Positions 1 to 11,668 of a stretch of 64,000 bases of DNA are shown one piece after another. The DNA lies in assembly GCA_023079485.1 (NCBI GenBank), contig CM041090.1, positions 36,730,874 through 36,794,873 of the forward strand. Direction: 5' to 3'. A model generated the notes under the pieces. It saw only the letters and a list, made by a program, of their open reading frames with translations. It made no database searches and was not told where the DNA came from. Position numbers and translations under genes: made by a program. This DNA is from Archilochus colubris (lineage: Eukaryota > Chordata > Aves > Apodiformes > Trochilidae). How positions within the stretch are numbered: position 1 is the first letter of the stretch; each line of letters opens with the position of its first letter.

Positions 1-3000
1 ATTTCTCTGACATTTTCCAAAATGTTTTTCAGAGAGGACATTTTATGTTTCTATATATTATTGTGTTAACATTCCCTTTTAGAAATGAGAACTGTGCAGC
101 TTGTTAGCATCTTCTATGTGCCACTAGAAGGAGAAGGGAAATAACTTACAAATTGCTGGGGCTTTTTTTGAAAAACTTTCTGGATAAAAGCGGACTCGGG
201 AGCCTGTTGGCCACAGTTGAGACTGTGGTGTTCAGAATAGTGCAAAAAGAGCACAGCAGTATATGCTGAGACAATATGAAATGTTTAGTTTGTGCAGATA
301 AATGTGTACTTTTCATTTCTCTGTCACTGGAATGCCTGCTTTGGGCACCTCCCACTGTTTGCTTCTACTCTTGCTTTATGTTTCATACTCCACTAGGGAG
401 AAATATATACCAAAGGCCTCTGAAATGCCTCCTTGGCATCCCTTTCACTTCATGCCTTCTAGTCTAAAAATTAAGCTTATTTCTCTTTTAAAGGAGCCTT
501 GTAGGATGCCCTGGAGGCCAAAATATTTTAGTTCATTTCAGAATACTGTATTTATTCTGAATTTTGAGTGTCCTTCAGGAACCTCATTGTTTCTTGTAGT
601 TGTGCTATCAAGGAGATATGCAGGGGTTGCTAATAACTATGAAGTTAATTCATAGAAAATATCACCTGGATGTCATTGGAGAGGACTGGATGCAGCAACA
701 GAAGTTTCAGGGTGACTTTGTACAAGGTGGCTTTACCTTGTTCCAAGGCTGCTGGTGAGAGATGCAGCTGTTACATTCAAGGAATGGTGATCACTGAGGA
801 TGGGATTGGACTTCTGTTTCACACACAGGTGCCTTGTCATAACCAGACACCTTCAGTCAGATACTCATGTGTCACAGTGATGGTGTTTTCCTAGCACTTT
901 AACTTAACCTGCATTTTGCCTGTGTTGAGACTGTAGATCCAGACTGTGAGGCCACTGCGAGTTGGAGTAAGTGGAGAACCTGAAGAGCCACCTCATGTTC
1001 CGAGCTAAGGAGGCACCTTGGGGAAAGGAGAGGTTTTGGCCAGTTCTGTCACTGCCATTTCTTCTGAGACTGGAACAGTTAAAGGGCAAGCTTTGTGTTA
1101 AAAAGTTGGTCCATTAGCATGAGCAGTTTTCCCCACTGCTCATCACAACTGGGTCTTGTTCTGTATCCAAGTCCTGTTGGGTTTCAAAGATACTGACTTG
1201 GCCAAAGGATTCTTGGTGATAGATACCTGTGTTGTCAAAGTTGAGGAATGCTAAACTAGGAGTACTTCACTTTTCTGGTGCAGAGCACCATGTGCTTTGT
1301 GGGTGGCTGCAGTCCAGTGCTTAGTTAGTTATCTCCTATTGTGTTTGGAAGACCATTGTTTCCTATTTGTCTCATAAATTTAACACAGGGCCTATTCCTG
1401 CCATTTAAACTTTCCCATCAAAATACAACAGTGACTTCCCCTTCTGCAAAGGAAGGGCTGGCAGCTACACCCTGAAGTTTGAGCATGAATTGTTTATATA
1501 ACCTTCAATCACAATTTCATAATAGTCTGAAGATTTTCTTACTAAGGCAGACATTTTACTGAGTGTTTAGCAAAAACCTGGCTGCCATCAAATGCAGTAT
1601 TTAGGCTTCTTAGTTGTTGCAGTGGAAATAGAATTGCAAACTTTAGCCTTCAGCTTCCTGATGATATAAATTTCACATCAGTCTGCTAATATGAACAACA
1701 TTTTCTGCTATTTCAGAATAACTGTACCTGTGGCATTCAGGGGTAAAACCTTAAGAGCTGTCTTGGGCTATATTTATTTCACAGAAAATATTATTAAATC
1801 TGAATGAACATGCTTCTGCAGACTCTGGCTTTTTCCATCTTCTAGGTACTTGTAGAGTTCCCTCCCCAGCAGTAAGAGCTCTGACATGAAGTGCTGTAGA
1901 AATTGCTCATCAAATAATATTCTCTATCAAAGTCAGTAATATTTAAACAACTGCAGCTTGGTTTCCAAATGGATATTTGTCAGGAACATGTCTGTTTGAG
2001 TTTACTTGGCCTTTGCAGTATAAAAAGCCTGAATATTTAGAGTTTGAAATTCAGGTCAGTCTGCAAAGCTACATTTCTCTTACAAAAAGTTTACAGAGAG
2101 AACTCAGGTTTTTTTTTAGTAACCATAGCACTACAGGAGAGCTGGTTTATGAAAACTCCATTCTCCACCTGCAAGCATTTGTTTCTGAAATGGCATTTAA
2201 ATAGAAGCTTCTATTGTAATTCCTCAGCAAATCAGTTTAAGTAAATGTGTCTTTAATAATAATATTGAAATAATTTATTTTTTTATTTAAATTGTTAATT
2301 TGCATGGAAATGTAGTAGTTTTGTAAATTTTCTTTAGATTTTTCTGCATTCACTTTGTGGTATAATATCTGAGGTACTTTAGTCAGCATGGCAAAAATAC
2401 TGTTACAGTACTTATGTGGATTTTTCAAAAACAAAGTTCAATAAATCCAGATAGAACTGGGCCTTAGTCTTGCATGCAGCCAAATAAGCCAAGTTTGAGA
2501 ACAATCTGTTTTATGTAACAGTTCCAGTAAAAGGTTGTTCCACTTGAGTACATACTCGGAAGAGTGAGGAGCAGTCTCTGTGGGTAGGGTTGTATTCAGG
2601 TTAATGCCAGAAAATATGTTGCACTTCTTCTGTTCAGAGGGGAAAGGAGTTTCCACAGGATGTCTGCATTTTATGGCAAAAAATTACTTGTAGACATGCT
2701 CTGGAAGGTTACTTTGATGTAGAAGATTAACCCGAGGACTTCACTGTCAGGATATTACCCAGGCAAATAGCTTAGTGAGATTATTTGTCACTTGGGAATT
2801 AAGCTTTTTGAGTGTGCCTACTTAAGCTGTTTTTTAAGAATTTGCTTATTTTTACATGGTGTCATGAATATTTGTGTGTACCAATTGAGAGGAGGGAAAG
2901 CACAACCCTGAAACAACAAGCAACACCAAGAAGAAAAAAGGCAGAATGCAGTTTTGCCATAAAAACTTTTCCTTTATTGCTGGGTTCTCACGGGCCTTTA

Positions 3001-4036
3001 AAGATACTTACCCTAAAACAAGTAATCCATGTAAACTTGCTCATTCCATCTCTAAGAATCCAGACTGAAGAATTTGTAGAAAAATTCATGATGGGACAGC
3101 TGAGAAGGCCTGAGACTATTTTCCTCTGTTCTTGGTCTGCCTTATTTTTTTATTCCATTTCTGTTTGGATTTTTTTCAATGAGTCTTTTCATGCATGTAG
3201 TAACAAGGACTGGGTGCTGGCTTAGTTCTTAAGGGAAATAAGGAGATTTTTGAGTACTACTTTACTCTTATTTGCCTTAACCTGAAATATCTGTACCAAG
3301 GAGAAGTCACTGGAGTCTTGACCCCTTTAGAACCTCCTGTGATTCCCTCAGTGTTTTGGTATAGTCAAATGGAACCTGTGATTTTAACAGAAGTCATTCA
3401 TGTGGATAGTTTTGCTTATTTAACATACTCTTGTCTATTTTTTCCTTTTAAAAAAGGTTGTAGCTTGTGAACTCACTAAAACAATGTATTGTTTATGATG
3501 GCAAACATCTCTCTTACATTTAAATGCTTCATTACTTTTTCTGACTCTAAATTGCTAAGTCTTTACTGCAGTTACAGAATTGAATTTTTCTTTGGGTCGC
3601 AGAAACTGTATGAGAGCATTGAGAGAATACTGTTTGATACTGGTTTTGCATGGTAAAATTTGAATTTGTGTACATCTCTCAAACAGTGTGGGTTTCTAGG
3701 AGGGTTCAGTAGTGTCAGAGAGGAATGGCACTGGAGGGAAGATTTTTATCAGTTGGACAAAGAGCCAACGTTATGTGATTTTATGGGAGTCTCAGAAAAC
3801 AGATAGGTTCTTGGGAGAATTGATGAAAAAAGCAAAGGTGCTGAATTCCAGGGAATTCCTCTCATGTTGTGTAGCCTGTTTGGGTGGTTTGTGGTATGCT
3901 GACAGATGTTTATGTGCATCATTGGGCACCTAAATACTTGTAAAAATTGTCTGAGCTGGCCACCTCAGGCTGCAGTTCTGCATAATTTTGGTCATGCTCT
4001 CTGCCTCCCATTTGTGAGTCCCCCAGGACAAAAATT
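1..4036 (+). other. Probable 3' part of a WDR89 5' intron, no gene seen
   Basis: No coding region, RNA gene or CpG island is visible. All open frames are short and none resembles a protein I know. The strand looks T-rich, as is common for the sense strand of transcribed vertebrate introns. I infer intron rather than intergenic DNA because the WDR89 coding exon further right begins directly after a splice acceptor and no promoter-like GC-rich sequence lies in this stretch. The first WDR89 exon and promoter would then be to the left of the window. It could also be partly intergenic if an unrecognised AT-rich promoter exists here. Confidence 0.5.
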
Positions 4037-4628
4037 CATAGAATCATTGCATGTTTTGGGTTGGAAGGGACCCTGAAGATTATAGAGTTCCAACCCTTCT
4101 GCTGTGAGCAGGGACACCTCCCACCAGACCAAGTTGCTTAAAGCTCCATCTGACCTGGCCTTCAACACTTCAGGGATGGGGCATCCACAGCCACAACTTC
4201 CCTGGGCAATGTGTGCCAGAGTCTCACCACCCTTACATGGAAGATTTTCTTCCTAATGTCTAACCTAAATCTACCTTCTTTCAGCCTGACACCCTTACTA
4301 CTTGTCCTATGACTTCTTGCCCTTGAAATAAATCCCTTCCCAGTTCCTTGCCACCCCTTCAGGTACTGGAAGGCCTGGTTTTCTGGAAGGTTTTCTGGAA
4401 GCCTTCTCTTCTCCAGGCTGAACAACCCCAGGTCTCTCAGCCTGTCTTTGTTTGAGCCCTCTTATCATCTTTGTGGCCCTTCTCTGGACTCACTCCAGCA
4501 GCTTCATGTTCTCTTTATGTTGGGGACCCCAGAACTGGACACAGTACTCCAGGTGGGGTCTCACACGAGCAGAGAAGAGAAGGAGAATTGTGTCCCTTGA
4601 CCTTCTGGTCATGCTTCTCTTGAAGCAC
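4037..4628 (-). mobile_element. CR1 LINE 3' fragment (chicken repeat 1 type), 5'-truncated
   Basis: On the plus strand it opens with CATAGAATCATTGCATG, the reverse complement of the CR1 3' tail built from ATTCTATG-like octamers, followed by the familiar 'ggttggaagggaccctgaag' segment. Read on the minus strand it runs from a truncated 5' end near 4628 to the tail at 4037. An 87-codon minus-strand frame (4425-4162) retains the C-terminal CR1 ORF2 signature: GRFRLDIRKKIF followed by RVVRLW and LPREVV. This is the end of the reverse-transcriptase polyprotein, beyond the catalytic domain. Lack of the upstream RT/endonuclease part is typical of 5'-truncated CR1 insertions. It is not functional as a gene. 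The exact right edge is uncertain by about 20 bases. Confidence 0.93.
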
Positions 4629-5080
4629 TTAAGAAGTCTCCTGCAGTTGTACTGACAATTGTTTGTGGGCTGTGCCTGCTAGCAGCTTTTTAGAGCAACA
4701 ATTATTTCTTCTCAGGTACTGGTGATGGCTTCATTCTCTTTCCACTTGTGGAGAACATCCATTTACTATTATATAAAGATAAAGTGATTTCCAGCGTGAC
4801 TTTCACAGGATTCAGAGACAGACTATTTAATCTTTTAAGGGGATTATATGATGTTGTGCTTACAGTGACAAAAGGCTGAACTCCTTAACTCAGGGAGCCC
4901 TTTCCTGTTCTCTGTTTCTGCAAATGAAATTGTAGGGTTAGGACATCAGGATAATTGCAGGTTGACTTCACATATCATCTCAATGCAAGATGTTTTTTTG
5001 TACATATTAAAGTAGTAAATTATTAAAAAGTATTATTTAAGAACGCTATAAATAAAACTCACCTTGGATTTCATTTATTA
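4629..5080 (+). other. Remainder of the intron before the WDR89 coding exon
   Basis: AT-rich unique sequence between the CR1 element and the splice acceptor. No gene or repeat is recognised. The last 80 bases become A/T-rich and end in a modest polypyrimidine run that fits an intron 3' end. Confidence 0.5.
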
Positions 5081-5083
5081 CAG
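5081..5083 (+). promoter_or_regulatory. WDR89: Splice acceptor (CAG) of the WDR89 coding exon
   Basis: TTTCATTTATTACAG is followed by GTTTCTGACAG, putting the exon start at 5084 and leaving 30 bases of 5' UTR before the ATG at 5114. The T-rich stretch is short but adequate. The site is inferred from position and sequence. It is supported by the usual arrangement of WDR89, in which one or more noncoding leader exons are spliced to a single coding exon (from memory of mammalian WDR89). Confidence 0.6.
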
Positions 5084-5113
5084 GTTTCTGACAGCATTGG
5101 AGCAGCATTTGAG

Positions 5114-6283
5114 ATGAGTGCAGTGGAGAAGATGGAGGAGCAGCTTGCTAGTTTGAGCATAGCAAAGCGTTCCACGCTGAGTGAGGAACCTGCTTACTTA
5201 CTGGATGTGGATGTTTCCAAACCTTCTACAGCTGAAAGCAGTGGCTTTGTGGCAGTCTCCTGTTCCAATAAGTCAATTAGGATTTATAACAGGGAAACTT
5301 TAAACTTCCTGCGGGAGTACAAGAGCTGTCCTGGGGTACTTCACGGAGTCAGATTTGCACATGCATGTGACAGTGTAGTGTTCTCAGCATGCAGTGATGG
5401 CACAGTGAAATGTTGGGATATTCGTTCAGCATCTCAGGAAGCTGTGCAGATATTTAGTGGCTATCCTTCCAATGTTTTCATCAGTTTTGATATCAACTGC
5501 AGTGATCTCATCGTTTGTGCTGGAACAGAAAAAGTTGAACAGGACACATTCCTGGTGTTTTGGGATGCAAGAGGCATTACAAACTGTGCTGGCACAACTA
5601 AGGAGCCCTTGGGAGTCTATTCTGAAAGTCACAACGATGATATCACAAAAATTTGTTTTCATCCTATTGAACCCAATTTGATGGTTTCTGGGTCAACTGA
5701 TGGGTTGGTTAATGTGTTTGACATTAACAAAGATAATGAAGATGATGCTTTGATATCAACTTGCAATTCAGATTCATCAGTAAGTTTTATTGGCTGGTCT
5801 GGGAAAGATTACAAGCAGGTGTACTGCACGACACACGACGAGGGGTTTTGTTGGTGGGACATGGCTCAGTTAGATACTGAGGAACCAATAACACAGCTGC
5901 ATGTTCTGGATGTCAGAGATGCAGTCTGCATTGAAAACAACAGCTTACAGTACCTGGTAGGTGGCTTGTACCATGAAAAGGCAGACAAACTCTTTCTTCT
6001 TGGGGGGACATCCACAGGAAACATTCATCTCATCAGCTGTGGCACCGATGGACTGAGCCTGGTGGGTGCCCTTTCTGGAGGACACTCTGCCATAGTTCGC
6101 TCCTTCTGCTGGAACCAGGAAGATGAGTCCCTGTTGACAGGTGGAGAGGATGCTCAGCTGTTGCTATGGAAACCTGGAGCTGTGGAGAGGTCCTTTGCAA
6201 AGAAAGCATCTATGAAGATTGCTTCTTCTGTGCAGAAGAGAGTGAGAGTTCACAACAGCTCCCTCAAAAGCAGAAAAAAGTAA
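5114..6283 (+). CDS. WDR89: WDR89, WD repeat-containing protein 89, complete in one exon
   Basis: A 389-codon frame without introns that I recognise as WDR89 (human about 387 residues). The fold is a WD40 beta-propeller, a scaffold for protein-protein contacts; its specific partners are poorly characterised. Blade-closing motifs are visible at residues 94-102 (SDGTVKCWD), 144-151 (DTFLVFWD), 194-203 (STDGLVNVFD), 241-249 (HDEGFCWWD) and 343-352 (GGEDAQLLLW). A diagnostic stretch near residue 115 reads SGYPSNVFISFDINCSD, and the last 30 residues form a basic tail (VQKRVRVH, SRKK) that could act as a nuclear signal. The ATG at 5114 has G at -3; the human protein seems to start about three residues further in, near the EK-EEQ motif. 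The frame is intact with no frameshift. Its neighbours are PPP2R5E downstream on the same strand and, by synteny, SGPP1 upstream outside the window. Confidence 0.96.
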   Translation: MSAVEKMEEQLASLSIAKRSTLSEEPAYLLDVDVSKPSTAESSGFVAVSCSNKSIRIYNRETLNFLREYKSCPGVLHGVRFAHACDSVVFSACSDGTVKCWDIRSASQEAVQIFSGYPSNVFISFDINCSDLIVCAGTEKVEQDTFLVFWDARGITNCAGTTKEPLGVYSESHNDDITKICFHPIEPNLMVSGSTDGLVNVFDINKDNEDDALISTCNSDSSVSFIGWSGKDYKQVYCTTHDEGFCWWDMAQLDTEEPITQLHVLDVRDAVCIENNSLQYLVGGLYHEKADKLFLLGGTSTGNIHLISCGTDGLSLVGALSGGHSAIVRSFCWNQEDESLLTGGEDAQLLLWKPGAVERSFAKKASMKIASSVQKRVRVHNSSLKSRKK

Positions 6284-8140
6284 AATCATGAAAGTGGAAA
6301 TCTCTGCTGTGTAGAGGTTTCCTGGTGATTAATCTCTCAGGCAGTGCTTGGCTCTGCTGTGTTTGGAGGCATTCTGTGGCAGAACTAGGATGCTTGAATT
6401 TTACCTGGGAATGTATTTCAGTCATCAGATTAATGTTGTTTTGTTTTGTTCTGTTTTTTTTTTTAAGTTTCAAATATTAATCAGAAAAGAGCAAACGTTT
6501 GTTCTGAAATTCGTGAACAACAGATCTTAAATCATATTATATAGAAATGCTTCTGTAGTTGTTTAATGTCTCAGCCAACATTTTAAATGTGTAATATAGA
6601 CTTTAGGCTTGCAAAATTTTTTATTTTCCCACTGAAATTCCCTGGCATGTTTTAAAAGCTTTTAGCATTTCATGCTGTATTCTTCCTTCTTTATAGAGAA
6701 CTTAATGAACATGCTCAATTTATTAAAAGATTTAATGTCCCATCTTAATGCCTGAGGGAATTACTTTTTGATGGAACAGAAAGTTATCCTATTTTGCAGT
6801 CATATCACTGTTGTCTAACAAGCTCATGAAGAAGCAGTTAATAGAGCTGTATTTTTCATAGCAAAGGTATGAATGTATTTAACCAAACAAGAACACGTGA
6901 TTCCAAACAGCTAATTTTTAATTGTATGAAACTGGCATTATTTAAGGCATGGTTCCTGCATGAAAATACCCAAGAATCTTTCAAGCAGCTTTATTCTGTC
7001 CTGGTAAGTGCATCTCAGGTGAGTGCACCTGGAAGGCTGGGGAGATCTTCAGCGGGTTAAAGTAATCAATAAGTGTAATTACTCCAGTTGTGCTTAAAAT
7101 CCCAAATCCTGTATTTGAAATAAGCTACAATCTCATGCTGAGTGGGAATGTTAAAAACCAAAAATGAGCACTGCCCTTTGAGACTGCAGTCACACAGGGA
7201 CAGACCAGTACAAGGAGTCTTTAAGGAGACCTTCTAGAGGTTGCTGGATGTCCTGTAAGAAATGTTTCACTGCAGAGATGTTATGCTGATGCCTTTCCCT
7301 AGGACAACTTTAGTATTCTGCCAAATACCATTAAATGGTGCAAAAATTTTCCTTCTCTTCAGAAACAGTTGAGTTTTTATGCTCATTCTGCTCCACTGGC
7401 AGACTGCAACCTGTGTGCCTGGCTCTGCACACACAATGACCTTCAGCCTTCCAAGGGCCATTGCTGTCACATGGTGGTTGCTAATTATGCCATAGTTAAC
7501 ATACCTGGACTACAACTGAAAACATCACAAGAATATTTAAGAATTGCTACAGTACAGAATAGTTGGCAAAGAAATTAAGAGGGGTTGGTTATATTTGGGG
7601 TTTTTTTGTTTTGTTTTTCTGAGGATGGATAGGTAATTCTTTCAAAATAGAATTTTAAATGTCATGTTTTGAGGATTAACCTGGAGTTCAGAAACTGTTT
7701 CCAAGGTACAGGAAATGCCTCTTGCTGCAGATGCCTTAATCATCTCTGAAAAGAAATCCTATTCAACCAGAAGGATGAAGTTTCCACATAATACATTTTA
7801 CAGACTGTTGATGTCCTTCAGACACAACTATGCATCCAAAGTTGTTCTGGGTCTATCTGTTAGTGATAATATGATTCACTTGCTACTGCTGGTTATTCAA
7901 AACTGCATCTTCAATTTAAAAATCACATTTCTTTAAACTTTTGTTATCAGTTGTATTAAATTCAAGTTACACCCAACTTCCTTACCTGTTGCCTTTCCGA
8001 TTACTTTGTGCTATTTTGCCACAAGGACTCAGAACTGGCAATGGGAAATGATGGGAGGAGTTCAAGGGAGTTCTCAGTGCTAATTTAAAATGATAATTTG
8101 AGGAAGACTAATAATAAAGTGAGGGGAAAAAAAAAAGACC
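6284..8140 (+). other. WDR89: Probable WDR89 3' UTR and flank
   Basis: AT-rich sequence after the TAA stop with no recognisable coding frame. Candidate cleavage signals are ATTAAA at 6722-6727 and AATAAA at 8113-8118, the latter shortly before a G-rich then A-rich stretch; another AATAAA lies at 9455-9460. Which one is used cannot be decided from sequence alone. A T/G-rich run sits at 6435-6464 and another at 7595-7619. Confidence 0.45.
8113..8118 (+). terminator. WDR89: Candidate poly(A) signal AATAAA for WDR89
   Basis: Canonical AATAAA about 1.8 kb after the stop codon, followed within 10 bases by GTGAGGGG. The hexamer is common by chance in AT-rich DNA. The alternatives at 6722 (ATTAAA) and 9455 (AATAAA) are nearly as plausible. 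Confidence 0.3.
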
Positions 8141-11100
8141 CAAGGAACTCAAAATACCCAGTAGATCTCCAAAGGACACTTTTAATACAGGAATTCTTAA
8201 TTACCAACAGAGTTGAATACTTGTGAGTACAGTGGTTGCCAGCATGCACCACTGCAGATCCAGATTAAGAAATATTGAATACACACAAAGCAGGTGAAAC
8301 AGCTGGAAGTGACTGGCTTAACTATTGCTGGGACTTCTGGAGGGTGCTGGAGAGCAATGCCTATAAATCAAGTACAATGGTTCTGATTTTTTTTCTTTGA
8401 TTTGAGTACTGCAGATACATGAAGAATGGAGAAAGGTAAAGCAATGAAGTGTTTGGAAAGCTACCTGAAACTGTAATTATTCCTCACAAAAATTACCCCG
8501 TGCTGGTGGATGTACAATTTGCATTCAGAGCTTCCTGCCTCTTGCCTTTCTTTACGTGGTTCTGTTTCTGCTCAGTGTATCAGAAGTGAGGGAGGAAGAA
8601 GTATGGACCCTGATCTGGAAATTCTGGTTCTGCCCATGCTCTGCCAGAGCTGCACAAGCCTCTGAAATATGTTCCTGTGTTTGCATCTGGTAACAGAGAT
8701 GTTTCTTGGGTGTCTCTGAGCACTGCAAAGCCTGCAATAATCTGAGTGCTGCAGAGGAGAGACATTAATATGTGAGCAGCAATTTCTTTCTTCAAAGAAA
8801 TTGAGGCTGACGCTGATGACAAGAACTCTTACTTATATGTGGAGATCTCAAGTATTGCTTTTAAGTTCTTCTCTTTGGGCAGCTAGAGGATGTGTAGTGC
8901 AACGTTTTCTAACAGGAATTTGAGGATCATTTGGAGAAGGAATCCTCAAGACTTTGTGATGTCAATGAGCTCAGTCAGCTGCCTCACTTGGGCACTGATA
9001 GATGAGGGATCAGGAGGAACAGGGGGCTGTTCCTTGCTGAGGTACAGAATTTCTTCAGAAGTTTGTGTAGCTGTAGAGTTGCAGTAGGAAAATGTAGAAT
9101 CAGGCTTGCATTTGCTATGCCACACCTTAAAAAAGGTATATTTGTGTACTTGAATTTGTAAATTGGAAAATGAATGCTACCAAATGAGTACTTTTATGCC
9201 AAGCAGCCGTATGCTTCAAGGTTAGATCTTTTTGACAGCACTAAGTGGGGGACAATTCTACTTGTCATTGTGCCAGCCCAGCAGAGACAGTATCCATAAG
9301 GACAGTATCCACTGTTTTTCAATAAAAAAGGATGGCTTTTGTGCTTCTACCCCCCACCAAAAAAAAAAAAAGGGGGGGGAAGGGAGGCCAATATTAGACA
9401 ATCTTATGTTTATTAGAAAGAAATCAGCATTTTCTAAAACATCCTTGTTTTCTAAATAAAGACTTATAATGTTATATACCTGGGTCAGAAGGAGTACCTC
9501 TAGATACTAAGCCACTAGCAAGCTAATCATTAAGATCTTGGGAACTCTTCTATAGGTGTCTGGTGTTAGAGCAACAAGAAGACTAAAAGATTGTTAGAAT
9601 TAATTGTTATAGTTGGATTGAATTTATTGAATCCTCACTGTTGCAAACAGTAGAAAGCATTAAGGATGTTAAGGAATGTAATCAGAGCACACAGGCATCC
9701 CACCACGGGCCAAGGAATGAATGGTGGCATTTTATTAAAACATCTTGGCTAAAAGAAGCCCAAATACTCTTTTTTTTATACATTTTTTTATATTATTAGT
9801 GTTATTATTTTAACATTTCTATTGTGGTTTATTTTCAGGATGTCTAGACAGTGAGTGAACTGTAACTCTCAGTTGTTTGGAACTAGCTTGGGGATGTGTA
9901 GTGACTGGAGAGTTTCTCTGGTCTTTGTGCATTCACCTCCCATCCAGGACACTTTGTTTTCCAGTTTTCACCTTCCTTTTGTTCCAGATGCTCCAAGCCT
10001 GCATGCTTATTGTATTTCATTTAAGAATTTGTTCCCATTTGTTTTCTAAACTCTTAGAATGCCCCAAGAATGCATTCAAATAAGACATAACTGAAGTATT
10101 TGTGGTTTTTTACAGGGTTGTGTAATATATTAGACACATTTGGTGATTACTAGGTTTATTAATGTGGTAAAGTTAGCACATGGAGATTTACCTATTTACA
10201 CATTAATATGGCAATTTGAAATGCCCTGTCAGTAATCCTTAAAAACACCAAAACAAAGTCTTCAGACTTTGATTATAACTGAGAGTTTCTGTGGGTGTGG
10301 GTTAAAGAGTTTATGAAGGGATTCTGAAAAGCTCCATAGTATCTTGTAAATGAAAAGCCAGTGTTTCCCAGGTGGCTCTATAAATAAATTTGGGAGATAC
10401 AGAAGTAAGTAAAGGTATTTTGGGAGCTCCAGGCGTGTTTTTGCACATAATGCTATGGTGAGCTAACAGAGGAAATGAACTTCCTTTTGTTTGCAAAATA
10501 TAAACCCCCTCAAGTTCTAAAGGTTTTTTCCACACTGCTGGGTGAGTTGAGCTACCACGCAGGTTTTTCTTGTTGATCACAGGTTTCCATGTGTGCCACG
10601 TCCATGAACCCTCCTACAAAACCTCAAAGAAGAAAGGCCACAGTTAGCTGCAGACAGCTCATGCAGATGCAAACCAGAGCCTTCTGCTGGGGCAGAATCC
10701 AAAGTGTAGGAGAAGAAAGTGTCCTTGTGTAGCTGGCCTGGAGCAGCAAATGCAAAGAGCAGTCACTGATGTGTTTGTGGTATCCTTCCATTCATTGCCC
10801 TTTATTTTTTTTTAAATTTGGTTTAATTTACTGTGCAATCTGAAGTCATCTTCCCACAAAGGGAAAGAGTTAGAAAGTTGTCTGTATTAGACAACTATAT
10901 TAGCTAAGGACCTCCCCTGTTTGTTCCCTGCCTTGCTCATCTTGATCTCAGATTATTTCTGTTCTTTAGGCAACTTGACAGTTACCAGGATGATTTCCAG
11001 CTGCCCAGCCTGCCAGTGCAAGCACCAAAGAAACAGGAAACAGTGTTTTTAAATAAATGTTGTTCATCCCCCAGCTGCAGGAATGTTACTGAATGAGTGC

Positions 11101-11593
11101 TCTAAAAGCACTGTTGGACTTGCTTACATCTTGGGCCCTGTGGCTTCATGCAGCATGCTGAAAAAGGAGAAGTCCTGAGTGAGTCCTGCACAGGGATCTC
11201 ATGTTCCCACACCTGCTGAAGTGGTGGTCTTGGAGGACTTGGTGTGACTGAACACTTGGAGGAGCTTGGAATCACTCATGGATTCAGTCAGCCATCAGGA
11301 AGGTTTTCATGTGGTTGATAATAAAGCAACTGTATAAGTAGAGTAGTCTAAATATATACTTGGAATAATAAACTATTGCTAATCTCCTGGAAGAAAGGGG
11401 TGCTCTGTCATTCAAAGAGTATTTTTTTTCCAGATATTAGACAGCACTTGAGCCTTTTTTTCCCATTATCTACAGTATAACTAAAACAAACCAGCTGACT
11501 TCTGAAGGTATGTTAGATAGTTATTCTCAAGGAGAGATGAAAAGTTCTAAACTTTAGAACCCAAGCAGAATTTAGATTTCTAGGAGAGCAGCT
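8141..11593. other. Intergenic sequence, nothing recognised
   Basis: No gene, RNA gene or interspersed repeat that I can identify. It contains a short A-run followed by a G-run near 9358-9380 and a partial 11-base direct repeat (GACAGTATCCA) near 9285-9310. The open frames are short and show no family motif. Confidence 0.5.
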
Positions 11594-11668
11594 TATATAT
11601 ATATGTGTGTGTGTGTATATATATATATGTATGTATATAATTACACACTATATATGTGTGTGTATATG
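11594..11668. repeat. Compound TA/TG microsatellite
   Basis: Alternating purine-pyrimidine tract: runs of TATATA, GTGTGTGTGTGT, TATATATATA, GTATGTATA, then a short TTACACAC interruption and a second TATATGTGTGTGTATATG. Such tracts mutate by slippage and can adopt left-handed or cruciform DNA. No link to a gene is evident. Confidence 0.9.

Noticed and set aside
5426..5681. Open frames inside WDR89 in other frames
   Set aside because: Shadows of the WDR89 coding region.
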